Positions 9,903 through 22,517 of a DNA stretch of 64,000 nucleotides are shown here, piece by piece; the first letter of the stretch is position 1; each line of letters opens with the position of its first letter. A program made the position numbers and the translations under genes. Source of the stretch: Tulasnella sp. 424 (Eukaryota > Basidiomycota > Agaricomycetes > Cantharellales > Tulasnellaceae); assembly GCA_019633425.1 (NCBI GenBank), contig WSUB01000094.1:1-64000 (forward strand), read 5' to 3'. The notes beneath the pieces are model-generated. The model was not told the DNA's origin, made no database searches, and was given only the letters and a program-made list of their open reading frames with translations.

Positions 9903-12049
9903 ATGCCTTTCGATACCACTCGGAGCAAAAGTCCCCAGCCAAACGCGGGCAATTGCACGATGCCAATGCCTGAGCAGGGATCTACCATAGAGATCCCAGT
10001 ACCCACGCTCACCGGCGATCGACCGGACGAATCGGAGCAAGTGCCGCCCCCGGCACAGCCTGGAACCAATGGTCTGAGGTTTTGGCTCATATTCGCTGCG
10101 TTGATGGTCTCTACTTTCCTTAGTGCGCTCGATCTGGTCAGTTCAAGTCTACATTTTTATTTTTCCTATGTGAGACGTACTAAAACATGGATGCCTGGCC
10201 TCGGCCAGACTAGTGTGCCCACGGCGCTGCCTACCATCATCGAGGAACTCCATGGAACAGAGTTCGCGTGGGTTGGATCTGGATACTCACTAGGAAGCGC
10301 GGCAGTGATGCCTCTAGTCGGTGAGTCACACTCTAGTCGACTGCAAGAAGCGTCGCCTAGGCCGTTCTAATGACAAGGTGCTCCGGCGATGTAGGTGGTC
10401 TGTCACAGGTCTTTGGTCGTCGGCCAGCTGTCCTGGGCTCCCTCGTCTTCTTCGCACTAGGCTCTGGAATCTGTGGTGGTGCGAAGAGCATGGCAATGCT
10501 CATCGGTGGACGCGCTATTCAAGGTATTGGTGGCGGAGGTATTCTTGCTACAACAACCATCGTTGTCGGGGATTTGGTCCCCCTGCGAAAGCGTGGTGCA
10601 TACATGGGTCTCATCGTCGCGTCAGCACAGTTTCTTCAACAATTCTAGATGAAGTGAAACTGATCAATGGTTCTCAAACTTGTGACTGAATTATAGAATA
10701 TGGGCTGTCGCCTCTGCTATTGGTCCCCCCGTTGGAGGAGCTTTCTCAGAAAGGAACTGGAGATGGCTGTTTTGTAAGCGTCACGTGTCACCTCCGTACC
10801 TCGAATTAGACTGATGCGCGCCCTCCATGCTTTAATTAGACTTGAACTTGCCTTTGACCGCTATTGCAATGGTTCTTGTCTGGCTGTTCCTCCACCTCAA
10901 AGTACCTCAAGACGATCTGCGTTCCAAAATGCGTCGTATGGACTGGATGTACGTCCGACTTCTATATCCGTTCCGTTAAGCTCATCATCATACTGAGTCT
11001 GAATCTTCGGGCAGTGGCAATCTCTTCGTCATCACTGGAACTACTATCAGTATCGTCGCTTTGACCTGGGCTGGAGTCAAGTACCCTTGGTCATCATACA
11101 AAGTCCTCGTTCCTTTGATCCTGGGTTTGGCGGCCATCGCAGTGTTCTTCGTATACGAAGCGAAGGTGGCAGTAGAGCCGGTTGTGCCTTGGGAACTCGT
11201 CAGTAGCCGAAATAGTTTCCTTGGATACTCGGTTGTGTTCTTGCACGGCATCGTTTCTATCATCGTAATCTGTGAGTCCGGCCCTGCCCTTCCCGACCAA
11301 GAATAGAAGTGGGCTAACCGTTCAATCTGACCGCCCATGCAGTCTACCTTCCCGTGTACTTTCAGGCCACACTCCTCCAAAGCCCCGTCAGGTCCGGCAC
11401 CTCGCTCTTCGGCATCGCATTCACCATCGCACCGGGGGCGATAGTCTCGGGGGTTACAGTCGCTGTCCTTGGCATCTATCGTCCGCAAAACTTCGTCGGT
11501 TGGGTTCTCACAGCCACTGGCGTCGGTTTGCTTAGTCTCGTCAAAGTCGGTACTCCCACGGCGAGATGGGTCGGATTTTCAATGATCGAAGGCGTGGGAC
11601 TTGGTATCCTCTACTCCGCGCCACAATTCCCTATCCTCGCTGCTTTACCGGTCACCAAGTCCGCTCATGCCCTGGCCCTGCTCGCTTTTGTGAGAAGTTA
11701 CGCTCAGACCTGGGGTGTAGCTATCGGTGCATCGATCATTCAAAACGAGCTGAAGAAGAAACTGCCTCCCGTGTTCTTGTCGATGTTCCCCGAGGGAGCC
11801 GAAATCGCTTATGCTGCCATCCCGCATATCCCCGGTCTGCAAGAGCCAATCAAGACGGAGGTTAGAGCAGCGTTTGCGGATAGCTTGAAGGTGGCCTGGT
11901 TGACGATGATCGGCATCAGTGGTTTGGGGATGTTGTGTGCGTTGGGGATGAAGGAGTTGAAGATGCATGAAGTCACGGACGAGGACTGGGGTATGAAGGA
12001 GACCAAGGAGAAGCAGTTGGATGCCGAAAAGGATGAAGGGAAAGCATAG
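9903..12049 (+). CDS. MFS drug-type efflux transporter (MFS1), 573 aa, seven exons
   Basis: Exons: 9903-10136, 10209-10320, 10395-10620, 10697-10773, 10840-10948, 11015-11271, 11343-12049 (1722 nt). It is a plasma- or vacuolar-membrane major facilitator of the drug:H+ antiporter type. Visible family motifs are motif A (LSQVFGRRP), the motif B type RAIQGIGGGG after the fourth helix, and the antiporter motif C (SAIGPPVGG). A hydrophilic N-terminus of about 57 residues is followed by the first helix at FWLIFAALMV. The C-terminal tail is acidic and cytosolic (DEDWGMKE). Length and layout fit the 14-helix subgroup. The substrate cannot be inferred. Four paralogues on the opposite strand at 20.4-34.9 kb share all six intron positions, and the five internal exon lengths wherever checked. 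It is the lone plus-strand copy and is separated from the others by the chromate transporters. Confidence 0.9.
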
Positions 12050-13294
12050 GTCCCTCGTTTTCCTTGAGAATTTTCCATCATTCTTTACGTACACGACCAA
12101 GTCGCCCTTCATTTTCTAAATATATCTACGAGCTTATTTCAAGGACTATATCTAGTGCTTTTCATTACTTACAAGACTTAATTTCGTGGTGGTCGAGAGA
12201 TGTCAAGACTCAGTTGAACTGCTCGATGAAGGGTTGGTTTCGTGGTCTGGAATCGAGGGGGAAATGATAGCAGAGCCGAAGGGATCTCGATTTCCTCCTC
12301 TGAAACCTTCGCGGAACCCGAAACTCATCGTCACCCTAGTTGGAAGTGCAATTTCGCGAACGTTTAGCTCGACCGGCTGTGGGTCCACCACACGAATCCC
12401 GACCAAGGCCGGGGGTAGTAGGTTGCAACGCGCTAGACGTACGTCCTTAGGTACTGTCGACTCTGCATTATATAAAGGAACTTCGTTTGCGACTTATCTT
12501 ACTTCATTTCGTCCCTTAAAATAACCAATTGCACATGATATCTAAGCATCACAGCCAGCCGCAGATGGGATTGCCATCGTAACGTCAGGCACTGGTGCTC
12601 TTGGCACGCAGCAAGGTTAATCTGTGAATCCAGGCTCGGGATAACACTGCCGGCGTCCCTGATTGTGGCAATCGCGCGGTTCCCATCGTCGCGTCACTAT
12701 CACAATGAACGCTGGGATTGCTTTTAATATAGCGTCTATGATATAATCAGTCTTTTTCTGTCTTCCCCTGTCTGGCAGGGAGTCGTTGAGCACGGAAGCG
12801 TCCTGATCGTTCACCTCCACTGTGTGACTGCGGCGTGAACAATACCAAGGAGCACAGCGGAAGCCACGGCTGATACACAGCTTTTCACCGCTCGTCTCTA
12901 AGCGGGTGTGTCGGGCCCGTCGGAGTACCAAAATATATTGCTTACATAAGTAGGCGCCCATTGTGCCTATCTCGCCGTGAGCAAAAGAGCACGCGCCTCA
13001 AGCACTGCCCTAACAAGCGTCCCTCCGCATCCCATCGCCCATCTCCCGTTTTGCACTGCTTGCAACCTCCGAAGAGGTATAAGAGAGGGATCTCAAGGCA
13101 TAAGATAGCAGACTCATCCTTTTACGTCTCTCGGCAATCTTTCACTCTTCCCCGTGAGTGCCTTCGATGTATAAAATCCTCGTTGCAATCGTGACTGACG
13201 CCTTGATACTGATCTTTTAGCCCGCTCTCATCTCTTCCCTTCCCCCATCTAACCCTACCTCCTCCATCACTCGAAGGTCTCGATAACGAACATC
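12050..13294. other. Intergenic region with promoter and 5'-leader intron of the tetraspan gene
   Basis: The first 900 bases show no supported gene; a TATATAAAGG at about 12471 has no obvious gene after it. GTATAAGAG at 13077-13085 is a likely TATA box for the next gene. A probable 5'-leader intron follows at about 13153-13220 (GTGAGT to TTTTAG, with TGACTGAC as a branch-like element), which would explain the 210-nt distance to the ATG at 13295. Confidence 0.4.
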
Positions 13295-14412
13295 ATGAGT
13301 GGCTGGTATCACGTCGCGTCACGAAAGTTCTGCTGCTGCTTGCCTGTACGTCCGATCCGCGAGCGCAGGGTACGAAAATCCCCAGTTGACGCGTCCCCTT
13401 CGCCACTACCCAGGTCCGCATTGGTGTTTTCGTGCTCTCAGCACTAAGCGCGTTCTTCGGAGGCCTCTCAGCATTCGTTGTCTGGTACACTGTAGTCCGT
13501 AAGTGTAGATTCCACTTTCGACCGGAATAGTCAATACCGACCGCAACGCCGGCTAACCATTTATCTCACCGCGCGCTTCTGCTCGTACAGGTACTGCTAA
13601 ATATGGCACAGTGGACAGCAACTTGAGTTCACTAAACAACCTCAACAGCACGATCACCAACAGCACAAACACCGATGATTGGCAATCCTCTTTGAACAGC
13701 GTCGCTCTCGATAAACAGCAATATTACGCTTTCATCGTCATCGGTGTCATTCTTACCATCTACACGCTCTTCTCGCTCTTCGGGTAAGAACGACCCACGC
13801 ATATTTCCCCTACCGGGAACGAGATACTGATAATTCTGCGCCTCTGCACAGCTTCTTGGGCGCGATTTTCCGCAAACGAGCCTTTGTCGCCCTTTACTCC
13901 ACCGTCCTCTGGTTCCTCCTCGGCGCTAACATTGCCGTCGGCGCCTACATGTCCTACTCCGCAATCAGGCGTCGTAACGACCTCGCCTCGCAATGCCGCG
14001 CTGATAGCCAGAACAACCAAAACAACATCATCGCTGACGGAGAGAACAAGATCACCAGTGCCGCATGCGACGCCGCGTCCAAGATCGGTATTGCCGTCTA
14101 TATTATCGTCACCGTCGTCCAGCTCTTGATTCAGCTTTGTGAGTGGCCTCTGAAGCTTGACCAGTCTGGGGAGCATCAGGAGCTGACTGCGAATCGGTTC
14201 TTTTTCGCGCAGACTGCTGCATCATCGTGAAGCGCTACGTCGAACAATTGTCCGAGGAACAGGGCTTCAAGCAGCACGTCGCCGGTAACCGTGTCGCCAA
14301 GGAGGCAGGCTCATACGGCTCTTATTACCCACATCAGCCTCTCTCCAACCAACACGAGCTTGGACCTTACCCTTACGCTCAGCCTGACCATTCTTTCGGA
14401 GCCAAGGTGTAA
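13295..14412 (+). CDS. Tetraspan membrane protein of unknown function, 271 aa, five exons
   Basis: Exons 13295-13345, 13414-13498, 13591-13783, 13852-14138 and 14213-14412 add to 816 nt. The protein begins MSGWYHVASRKFCCCLPVR, with a membrane-proximal triple cysteine that could be palmitoylated. Four hydrophobic helices follow: about 20-45 (VFVLSALSAFFGGLSAFVVW), 93-113 (YAFIVIGVILTIYTLFSLFG), 122-142 (LYSTVLWFLLGANIAVGAYM) and 180-200 (IGIAVYIIVTVVQLLIQLY). The loop after helix 1 carries several N-x-S/T sites, and the loop between helices 3 and 4 has two cysteines. The C-terminal 60 residues are soluble and rich in Tyr, Pro and His. This is a tetraspan layout, but I cannot assign it to a named family. 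All splice sites are canonical. Confidence 0.8.
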
Positions 14413-14788
14413 AAGATGGGTGATGGGAGATGAGATATCGATAGTGTGCAGGCGGGGCGGTGCTAAAAGCCGTTTGAGATATATGGACTCGATGTATAGT
14501 TGACACGTTCCCACTTCGCCATCGGAAGCTGTCAGAAAGAGTTTTGTGGCCTCTTGAGCGAGGTTCCCTCTTTCATCCCTTTTCTATGTGTACTTCGTAA
14601 GGTGCTGTTCCAAATATATACCAGTTGATGGTTTCGGGTCAGCCCTATGGATGCGTTGATGCAAGGCGAAGGAATAGTAAAGTACAATTACACCGGACGT
14701 CAGGCCGGAGACATTCATTAGGATTTGATCCAACACACATTCCAAGAACGGATTGAAAGAAATTATATATAGTTATGTGAAACGAAAA

Positions 14789-15256
14789 TTACTCATAACC
14801 CAAGTTTCTGTCTGGAGAAGCGAGGATTCCGTCGTCTTGATACCCCGGGCGAGCTCTGAAATGCGAAAAGGTTAGTCGAGCAGGCAAAATGAGCTCATGA
14901 TTGCACCGGAGTATTAGGTGGGGCACCACATGCCTTACCTGGAGACTTTTGCTTTCATCAGCTCCGCCATCATCTGTTCCTGCGAACGCGTCCGTTGAGC
15001 CGGATGATGTGGTTGGGCAGAGTGAGGACATCTCTGCGCCGCCGACGAAGCAATAGAAGGTTCTTGGATTTCGGACAGAGGTTCTGAAGTGGCCTCCTCG
15101 GGCTTTGAGCCATCTTTGTAATCCTTAAAGTAGTCGTGTTAGAAAAGGGGCTCAGTGGGGGACGAGGAGAACTGGCCCTCGCTGCCAGAGAAAGGGATGC
15201 ATATGACCAAGGCTCACACTACGACCACGACTTTTGCTTCGCGAGAAAAGACCCAT
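14789..15256 (-). CDS. Small 96-aa protein, three exons, unknown function
   Basis: Exons 15218-15256, 14939-15123 and 14789-14855 on minus give 291 nt. The protein starts MGLFSRSKSRGRS, a basic start with Gly at position 2 that could be N-myristoylated (inference). It continues with an acidic, Ser- and Gln-rich middle and ends DGILASPDRNLGYE. Donors are GTGAGC and GTAAGG; acceptors are TTTAAG and TTTCAG. It is convergent with the tetraspan gene (3' ends 376 nt apart). I do not recognise a domain. The consistent frames across two introns are the main support. Confidence 0.6.
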
Positions 15257-15841
15257 TCCAATAATTCGTGTTATCGATATAGCTTTAGGGACAGTTGAGC
15301 GCAAGAGGGGTATTTAAAGTGTTGTCTAGCTTGTGGGTAGGCCCCTTCACCCCGAGACCCTCTGTAACCTGAGGGCTTTGAGATCACATATTACGTATTT
15401 GCCCAGCGACCAAGAGACGACTCGGCTTAGGAAGCCCGTTTGATGGGCCCCAGTTGGAAGATTTCGGAAGTCGAAGGGTTAGCTTTGGGGGTGGAGCAAC
15501 GCAGCCGAGTCGTCGCCGAAGCTCGCCGAGTGCATCGAGAGCCGAGACGATTTCGGTTTGACACGCAACGGAGGCCCCGTGGATAGGAGCTCAAGGATTT
15601 TGGACCGCTTGAAATATATGTGATAGTACAGCACAGATATCTCAATATACTACCACGATCAATGATCTGCTTTCCGTATGGGCATCGTACATACATGTGT
15701 AATACTGCAGTTTCGGGCATCTATCCCCACCCCGTCCGAGTAAAGCACCTCCGCTCCAAAATGTTTGTGACTTGAAAGAGGTGAAATTGACTTGAGGGCG
15801 TTGCGAAGATGCCATCGGAGCAAGACGTTTTTGTTCCGGGG
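15257..15841. other. Intergenic region, nothing recognised
   Basis: It lies between the promoter of the 96-aa gene and the 3' end of chromate transporter 1. It has short open frames but no coding signals. Confidence 0.4.
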
Positions 15842-17575
15842 TCACGCCATCGTGAAAACTGCCGTTCCGTGTCTCCCGACTACACCCCACCAGGCGATAC
15901 CCATCACACCTCCCGCCAAGATGGAAACCGGTGCGGGAACCTTGAACCATCGGTTCCCAGAAAAAGCTACCAACGCCACCACCACCCACCACGGGTCCAA
16001 GCCCAAGCTTGTTCCGCTCGTCGCTGTTGGCGTCAGGTACCCGATCTCCCAAAGGCGGTACACAGCCGTCCAAACCAGTCCGACCGCTCCCGCATTGACC
16101 CCTCTGAGTATCGAAGACACGAACTTGTATTTCCGAATGAACGGGAAGAGCGAGGTTGCAGATGTGGCGAGAGCGAGTCCAGGGAGGAAGATGCCGACCC
16201 ATCCAAGGACCGCGCCTACGATACTGGGAATGCCTGCACCTTTTGCTGCAAGCGCAGCGAGATACACTGCAAAGTTAAAGTTTGGTCCAGGGAACGCTTG
16301 TATGACGGCCAGTCCCAACAAGAAGTCGCGGCTTGAGACCCATCCTTCGGTGACGACGTATTCTCGGAGAAGTGGGATGACGACAGGACCTCCGCCAAAT
16401 ATGATTGTCCCAGCGAGGTACATGTTGGTGAATAGTTTGAGTAGGAGAGGCGCGTGGTGGAGAGAGCCGCGAAGGACGAGAAGGGTGATGAATGAGGTGA
16501 AGAATGAGACGAGCAACAAAAGGCCTGTCTTGGCGGTTATCGGGGCACTCAGGGGTCGTTGGGGATGTAAATCGGAGATCGCTGATGGCGGAGTTCGAGG
16601 CGGCGTTGAGAGTGGGATGGAATGGGAGGAAGAGCGTGGGCCTCGAATGCTGCGTTGCACAATGGAGCTTGTCGCCGTCGCCTCTGGAACTGCTGGTAGG
16701 CTATAGGCTACGGTTGCATCACCTGCGGGCTCCTTCCGAATTTCAGAAAGCTCGAGTTCCAGGCTCCGAGGTTGATCCCCTGCATCCTCTTGCTGTGACC
16801 GGCGAGGCTGAGTGACCAACCCTTTCAAAGCTCCTTTGGTTCTCGTCCACCGCTTCTCCACCCGCTTTGCGAGCCCACGGCCGCCTCCAACGTCCCACCA
16901 GCACGTCATAAGCCCCGAAACAACCATCAGGAGGGGGAAGTACCACAACGCTTTGTACAGCATCCCCGCACCCCCCGTGAAAAGGATGACCACGCGGCTC
17001 AAGGGATCCGTAATCGCGCGCTCGCTGAGCTGGAATGCCGCTACTGCCACGATCCCGACTGTGGATGCGTTCAATCCCGAGAGTAGAGCGTAGACGAGAG
17101 TGGGCAGGGTATTACCGATGGATGCTACTCCCTGTGCGAGCCCGAACATTCCGACCGCACCAGGAAGACTCCATAGGAGAAACGCGATGCACGCTCCAAT
17201 GAATCCCGAGTGCTCTAGAGCAATGCAGTAGGCCATCTTGGTGGATGCCGCTGTGAAAGCATTAAATTGCGATCCTCTGCTTCGAGGGTTTGGAAGATAC
17301 ATACGTCCTGATAACGCCTGTGTCAAGGCAAATAGCTCTTTATACTGGAAATTTTACAAATTTATTTCAGTACTTTGTATCATCTTGCCAGTTCAAACAG
17401 AATGGTATTAGCTTGCCTGTTCCTCCGTTATCCATCCAGTTTGCTCCACAAATCGGCGATATAGGATTTGGAAATGAGTGGGAGGTCCACCGAAAGCAGT
17501 GAATCCCAAATCCCAATAGTTCTTCACGACATCCCATAGCCGATTCGAGGTATTCGGTGGGCGTGTAGTGTTCAT
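15842..17575 (-). CDS. Chromate transporter family protein (CHR), copy 1, 535 aa
   Basis: Exons 17417-17575, 17305-17344 and 15842-17250 on minus add to 1608 nt. The protein has the two-domain CHR architecture: an N-terminal half with GFTAFGGPPTHFQ and L-T-Q-A-L-S-G-P, a charged linker of about 100 residues, and a second half with IIFGGGPVVIPLLREYVV and QAFPGPNFNFA. These paired F-G-G-P and P-G-P motifs are characteristic of the family. Bacterial ChrA members export chromate; fungal substrates are mostly untested (sulfate, chromate or other oxyanions are possible). Intron 1 has a GC donor (CAG|GCAAGC) where the tandem copy has GT. A direct duplicate lies immediately upstream (17969-19710). 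Confidence 0.92.
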
Positions 17576-17968
17576 GGTGTGGTGGTAGAGCACAGAAAAT
17601 CGGGACCCGTCGAGTGAACAAAAGGGTCCAGATTGCGCGATTCACAGGCCTTAGCACGAACGTGCATGGCTTCGGTCAAACCCTAATCATGGGAAGCTTG
17701 ATGGAGCCCATTCTGAGTTGCTCAGATGCAGCTTAAGGGAGTCGGGGACGATGGCTCCTACGGGAATGGAAGAGAGGGTATCATGGGAAGAATTAAAGCA
17801 ACTCAAACCGTGGGCAGCCGTGGGCGCGGCCAGGCCCTGTATCCATCTAAGCTAGAGTCGGCCCCGTCCAAGTAGCACCTGCGCTTCAGCAATACACATG
17901 AGTTGACGAAAAGAGGCTAACTTCAAAAGACAACAGTAAGGGCATCGGAGCAATACGCATTCTCTCAG

Positions 17969-19710
17969 TCAAGTCATAGTGAAAACCGCCGTCCCGTGTC
18001 TCCCTACTACGCCCCACCAGACGATACCCATCATACCTCCAATCAAGATGGAAACCGGTGCAGGAACCTTGAACCATCGGTTCCCAGAAAATGCTACCAA
18101 CGCAACCACCACCCACCATGGGTCCAAGCCGAGACTTGTCCCGCTCGTCGCTGTTGGGGTCAGGTACCCGATCTCCCAAAGGCGGTACACAGCCGTCCAA
18201 ACCAGTCCGATCGCTCCTGCATTCACCCCTCTTAGTATCGAAGCTACGAACTTGTATTTCCGGATGAGCGGGAAAAGCGAGGTTGCAGATGTGACAAGAG
18301 CTAGTCCAGGGAGGAAGATGCCGACCCATCCGAGGATCGCGCCTACGATACTGGGAATGCCTGCGCCTTTGGCTGTAAGTGCGGCGAGATATGCAGCGAA
18401 GTTGAAGTTTGGTCCAGGGAACGCTTGTATGACAGCCAATCCCAACAAGAAGTCGCGGCTTGAGACCCATCCTTCGGTAACGACGTACTCTCGGAGAAGT
18501 GGGACGACCACGGGACCCCCACCGAAGATGATTGTTCCCGCGAGATACATGTTTGTGAATAGTTTGAGGAGGAGAGGCGCGTGATGGAGAGAACCGCGAA
18601 GGACAAGAAGGGTGATGAATGAGGCGAAGAATATGACGAGCACACACAGGCCTGTCTTGGCTGTTATCGGGGCCCTCAGGGGTCGCTGGGGAGGTAAATC
18701 GGAGATTGCTGATGGTGGAGCTCGAGGCGGCGTTGAGAGTGAGATGGAATGGGAAGAGGAACGTGGGTCTTGAGCGTTGCGTTGCACGACGGAGCTTGTA
18801 GCCGTCGCTTCTGGGACTGCTGGCAAGCTATAATTAATATTTGCATCGCTTGTAGAATCCTTTCGAGTCTCAGAAAGCTCGACCTCCGGACTCCGAGGTC
18901 GATCCTCTACATCCTTTTGCTCAAAGCGGCGAGGCCGAGCTATCAACCCCTTGAAGGCACCTTTGGTTCTCGTCCACCGCTTCTCCACCCGCTTCGCGAG
19001 CCCATGTCCGCCTCCAACATCCCACCAGCAAGTCGTAAGTCCTGAAACAACCATTAGGAGGGGGAAGTACCATAACGCTTTGTACAGCATCCCTGCACCC
19101 GCCGTGAAAAGGATGATCACCCGGCTCAATGGATCCGTAATGGAGCGCTCGCTAAGCTGGAATGCTGCGACAGCCACGATTCCAACTGTGGATGCGTTCA
19201 ACCCGGAGAGGAATGCGTAGACGAGAGTGGGCAGGGTATCACCGATGGATGCTACCCCTTGTGCTAACCCAAACATCCCGGCGGCACCTGGTAGACTCCA
19301 CAGGAGAAACGCGATACACGCTCCGAAAAATCCGGCGCGGTCTAGAGCTATGCAATAGATCATCTTGGTCGATGCCGCTGTGAAAGAATTAGATGGCTCT
19401 TAACTTGCCACCCCCTGCTTCAAAGATCTGAGATACACCTACGACCTGACAACGCCTGTGTCAAGGCGAATAGCTCTTTATACTGGAAATTTGACCTCCT
19501 TCAGTACGCTATAATTGTCTCTCCAGCTCAAACAAAACGATATTAGCTTACCTGTTCCTCCGTTATCCATTCCGTCTGCTCCACGAATCGACGATAGATG
19601 ATTTGAAAATGGGTAGGAGGCCCGCCGAAAGCGGTGAATCCTAAGTCCCAATAGTTTTTCACGACATCCCATAGTCGATACGAGCTATGCGATGGGCGTG
19701 TGGTGTCCAT
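17969..19710 (-). CDS. Chromate transporter family protein (CHR), copy 2, 535 aa
   Basis: Exons 19552-19710, 19443-19482 and 17969-19377 on minus have the same lengths as in copy 1 (159, 40 and 1409 nt). The start is MDTTRPSHSSYRLWDVVKNY. Both halves of the CHR fold are intact, with the same FGGP and FGGGP motifs. Differences from copy 1 are concentrated in the hydrophilic linker (residues about 190-300), while the membrane parts are almost unchanged, a pattern expected if both copies are under selection. Intron 1 uses the canonical donor GTAAGC, and intron 2 a GTAGGT donor. The product would act in a cellular membrane, possibly in oxyanion efflux; the substrate is unproven. Confidence 0.92.
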
Positions 19711-19825
19711 GGTGTGGTCGTAGAGTTATAGAAAATGGAAGCCGGCGAGCGGAAAACAACGCCTAGATTGCGTGGTGGAAAGGCATGGCATGAACGTGTA
19801 TCGCTTTGATTAAACCATAACCATA

Positions 19826-20441
19826 ATATAGCATTATAGGGTCCACTCTGGCCTGTTGATATGAAGGTTAATGGTGTCGTGGACAGTGGGTTGTACAATC
19901 GTCGATGGGGTTGCGATTTGGGTTGCGACTGTGGTTGCGACCCAATCTATCCCAATCAGGTGTTTCTGAGACCTCAATGGCTATTCTACTCTCCCACAGT
20001 TGATGTAACTTCATGACATGACCAACCAGACGTCCTGCTGAGCCCTTGCTTAAGAAAAAGGTGTTTCACTAATGCTATCAGGGTCAAATATTTATGGGAG
20101 CGGTGCTACCTCTTCATCAAACTCCCGAATGCACCCATCCGAATCGATATACTTCGGTCCCTTAAGACTATAACTTGCGCCCAGGTCGGCTTCACGTCTG
20201 CCCATGCGTTCGAACGGAAAGTATCCTATGCGATTCCAAAGGAGCGCTGTAGATCTCTACGATGCTAGCCAGGAGAGCGTAGAGCTAGTAAAAATTGCCA
20301 GCCGCAGGACTAACCGCGAGATTGACGCTGCTTAATACACTCGTGGGATTCAGACGCCATTTGACGCGACTGTCTTAGCTGCCTAAGCTTAAGTATGATA
20401 AAAGGAGTAGTATCAGTGACTCTCTAGATCGACAGCATCGA
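19826..20441. other. Intergenic region, nothing recognised
   Basis: It lies between the 5' side of chromate transporter copy 2 and the 3' end of MFS2. A short degenerate repeat of GGTTGCGA-like words occurs at about 19908-19940. No gene. Confidence 0.4.
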
Positions 20442-22517
20442 TTAAGGCTTCTCCCCTCCTTTCTCATTATCTATCTCCACTTTTTTCCTCTCCTCCATAC
20501 CCCAGTCTTCATCCGTCACCTCGTGCATCTTCAGTTCCTTCATCCCCAGCGCACAGATCAGACCCAACCCACACAATCCAATCATCGTCAACCATATCAC
20601 CCTCAAACTACTTGCGAATGCCACCCGCACTTCCGTCCTCATGGGCTCAGGTAAGCCGGGTATCTGAGGAATCGCGGCATACGTGATCTCCACTCCCTCA
20701 GCCGGGAACATCTCCAAGAACGCCGGGGGTAGTTTGGCCTTGAGTTGATTCTGAAGGATTGTTGCACCGATGGTTACACCCCATGTCTGCGAATAACTTC
20801 TCACGAAAGTGAAGAACGCTAAGGCGTGAGCGTTCTCGCTGATGGGAAGCGGCGCGAGGACGGGAAAAGTAGGGGCAGCATAGAGAACACCCAAACCTAT
20901 TCCCTGGAGAATTTGGAACCCAACCCACTGGGCTTTGGGTGTGGTGATTTCGAGGAGAGAGAACAGACCCAGTCCCACAGTAACAAGGGCCCAGCCTGCC
21001 ATGTTTTGAGGCCGGTAGATGTTGAAAATCGATACGGTAGCACCGCAAGCGATGGCGCCAGGAGTAATGGTGAAAGCAATTCCAAACGTCGAAACCCCAG
21101 ACTTGACGGGTTCTTGCATCATACTGCCTTGGAAGTAGACTGGGAGGTAGTCTGAATAAATTTTTCATGTTATGTCAGAGTAGAGACAACGAATGGCTCG
21201 AGAATACCTACAGATGATGCATGTCGAGATAATGCCGTGTAAAAATACCGTTGCATATCCAAAGAAACTCGTCCGATTGTTGACCAATTCCCAAGGTACC
21301 ACCGGTTCAGCTGGCACTTTAGCTTCATAGACGAAGAACCCGGCGATAAGAGCCAAGCCCAGAATGAGAGGCACGAGAACCTGGTACGACGACCAAGGAT
21401 GCTTAGATCCGGCCCATGTCACAGCGATGATACTGAGGGTTGTTCCAGCGATTACAAACAAGTTTCCCCTGAAATGGTGTACAGAATCCACTGAGCTCTC
21501 GGTAGTATAAGTGGCAGAGATCGAACGTACACCCAATCCATCCGTTTTATTTTGGACCGTAGGTCGTCTTGAGGGACTTTCAAACGGAGGAAAATCCAGA
21601 CAAGAGCTAGAGCGATAGCGGTGAGAGGAAGATTTATATCTGCCCAGATGTTAGCTTGGTACCCGAGACAAGGCACGGGCTCGCGATGACTCACAGAACA
21701 GCCAACGCCAGTTGCTTTGGGAAAATGCACCCCCAACCGGAGGCCCGATTGCCGATGCAATAGCCCATACGCTGTCAATCGAAAATCAACCTTGATATAT
21801 CGGTCGGAAAGAGTGTGGCCGGGTCTAACTTACGCTCCAAAGGCGCCCATGTACGCCCCCCTCTGGCGGAGAGGAACCAAGTCTGCAACGACGATTTCGG
21901 CGGTTGCTAGAATACCACCTCCGCCTATTCCTTGGATCGCGCGTCCAGCAATCAACATAGACATGCCATTGGCACCCCCGCAGAGGCCAGACCCCAACGC
22001 GAAGAAAAGGATCGAACCGATGACGATCGGTCGTCGTCCGAAGATCTGTGCCAGGCCGCCTGGGTCCGTGAAGAAACTTCGATTAAAAAACAATGCTAGA
22101 CACTCCTGGAAATTACTCACCGATCAACGGAAGGATGGCAGTTGAACCAAGTGCAAAAGCCGATCCGACCCAGGCGAACTCCGTGCCATCCAAGTCCTCA
22201 ACAATGGTAGGCAAAGCTGTTGACACGCTTGTCTGGAAGTAGCAAGACCCAGACGTTAACAAATCGTAGCAAGAGCCAGAGGTCGAACATACCAAGTCGA
22301 TCGCGCTGAGGAAACTAGCCACCATTAAAGCGATGAGGATAAGCCAAAATTGGAGTCTGCCAGTGGCAGGGATTGAAGTTGCTGAAGGGACTTCTTCAGA
22401 TAGGCCGGCTTGATCACCGCTGAGAGTTGGCTCCGTCATTTCGGTTGCAGGAGTTTGTACGCCAGAAGCCTTTCCGTCGACGGAGGGCAGCTGACGGTCT
22501 ATGGCTTGGTCGGACAT
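20442..22517 (-). CDS. MFS efflux transporter (MFS2), 571 aa, seven exons
   Basis: Exon 1 is 22293-22517 (MSDQAIDRQLPSVDGKASG ...), exon 2 22121-22232, exon 3 21834-22059, and the last exon 20442-21151. The middle exons match MFS1 in length and phase (77, 109 and 257 nt). Motifs are GGLAQIFGRRP, RAIQGIGGGG and GPPVGGAFSQ, placing it in the drug:H+ antiporter part of the major facilitator superfamily. The C-terminal tail contains DEDWGMEE. It is part of the unit that recurs as MFS3 and MFS4 with F-box sequences; the region on its 5' side leads into F-box pseudogene 1. All splice sites are GT-AG. Substrate unknown. Confidence 0.9.

Larger units (their letters stand above)
15805..19825 (-). repeat. 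Tandem duplication of the chromate transporter gene
   Basis: Unit 1 (about 15805-17690) and unit 2 (about 17935-19825) match through the coding sequence, both introns and roughly 110 bp of 5' flank. The period is about 2.13 kb. The 240 bp between the units has no match within this window. Confidence 0.85.

Noticed and set aside
12617..12961. 114-codon minus-strand frame in the intergenic region before the tetraspan gene
   Set aside because: Translation has no domain, signal peptide or splice support; probably chance.
15792..16706. 304-codon plus-strand frame
   Set aside because: It is antisense to the chromate transporter gene, whose protein is clearly recognised; the same antisense pattern recurs over copy 2.
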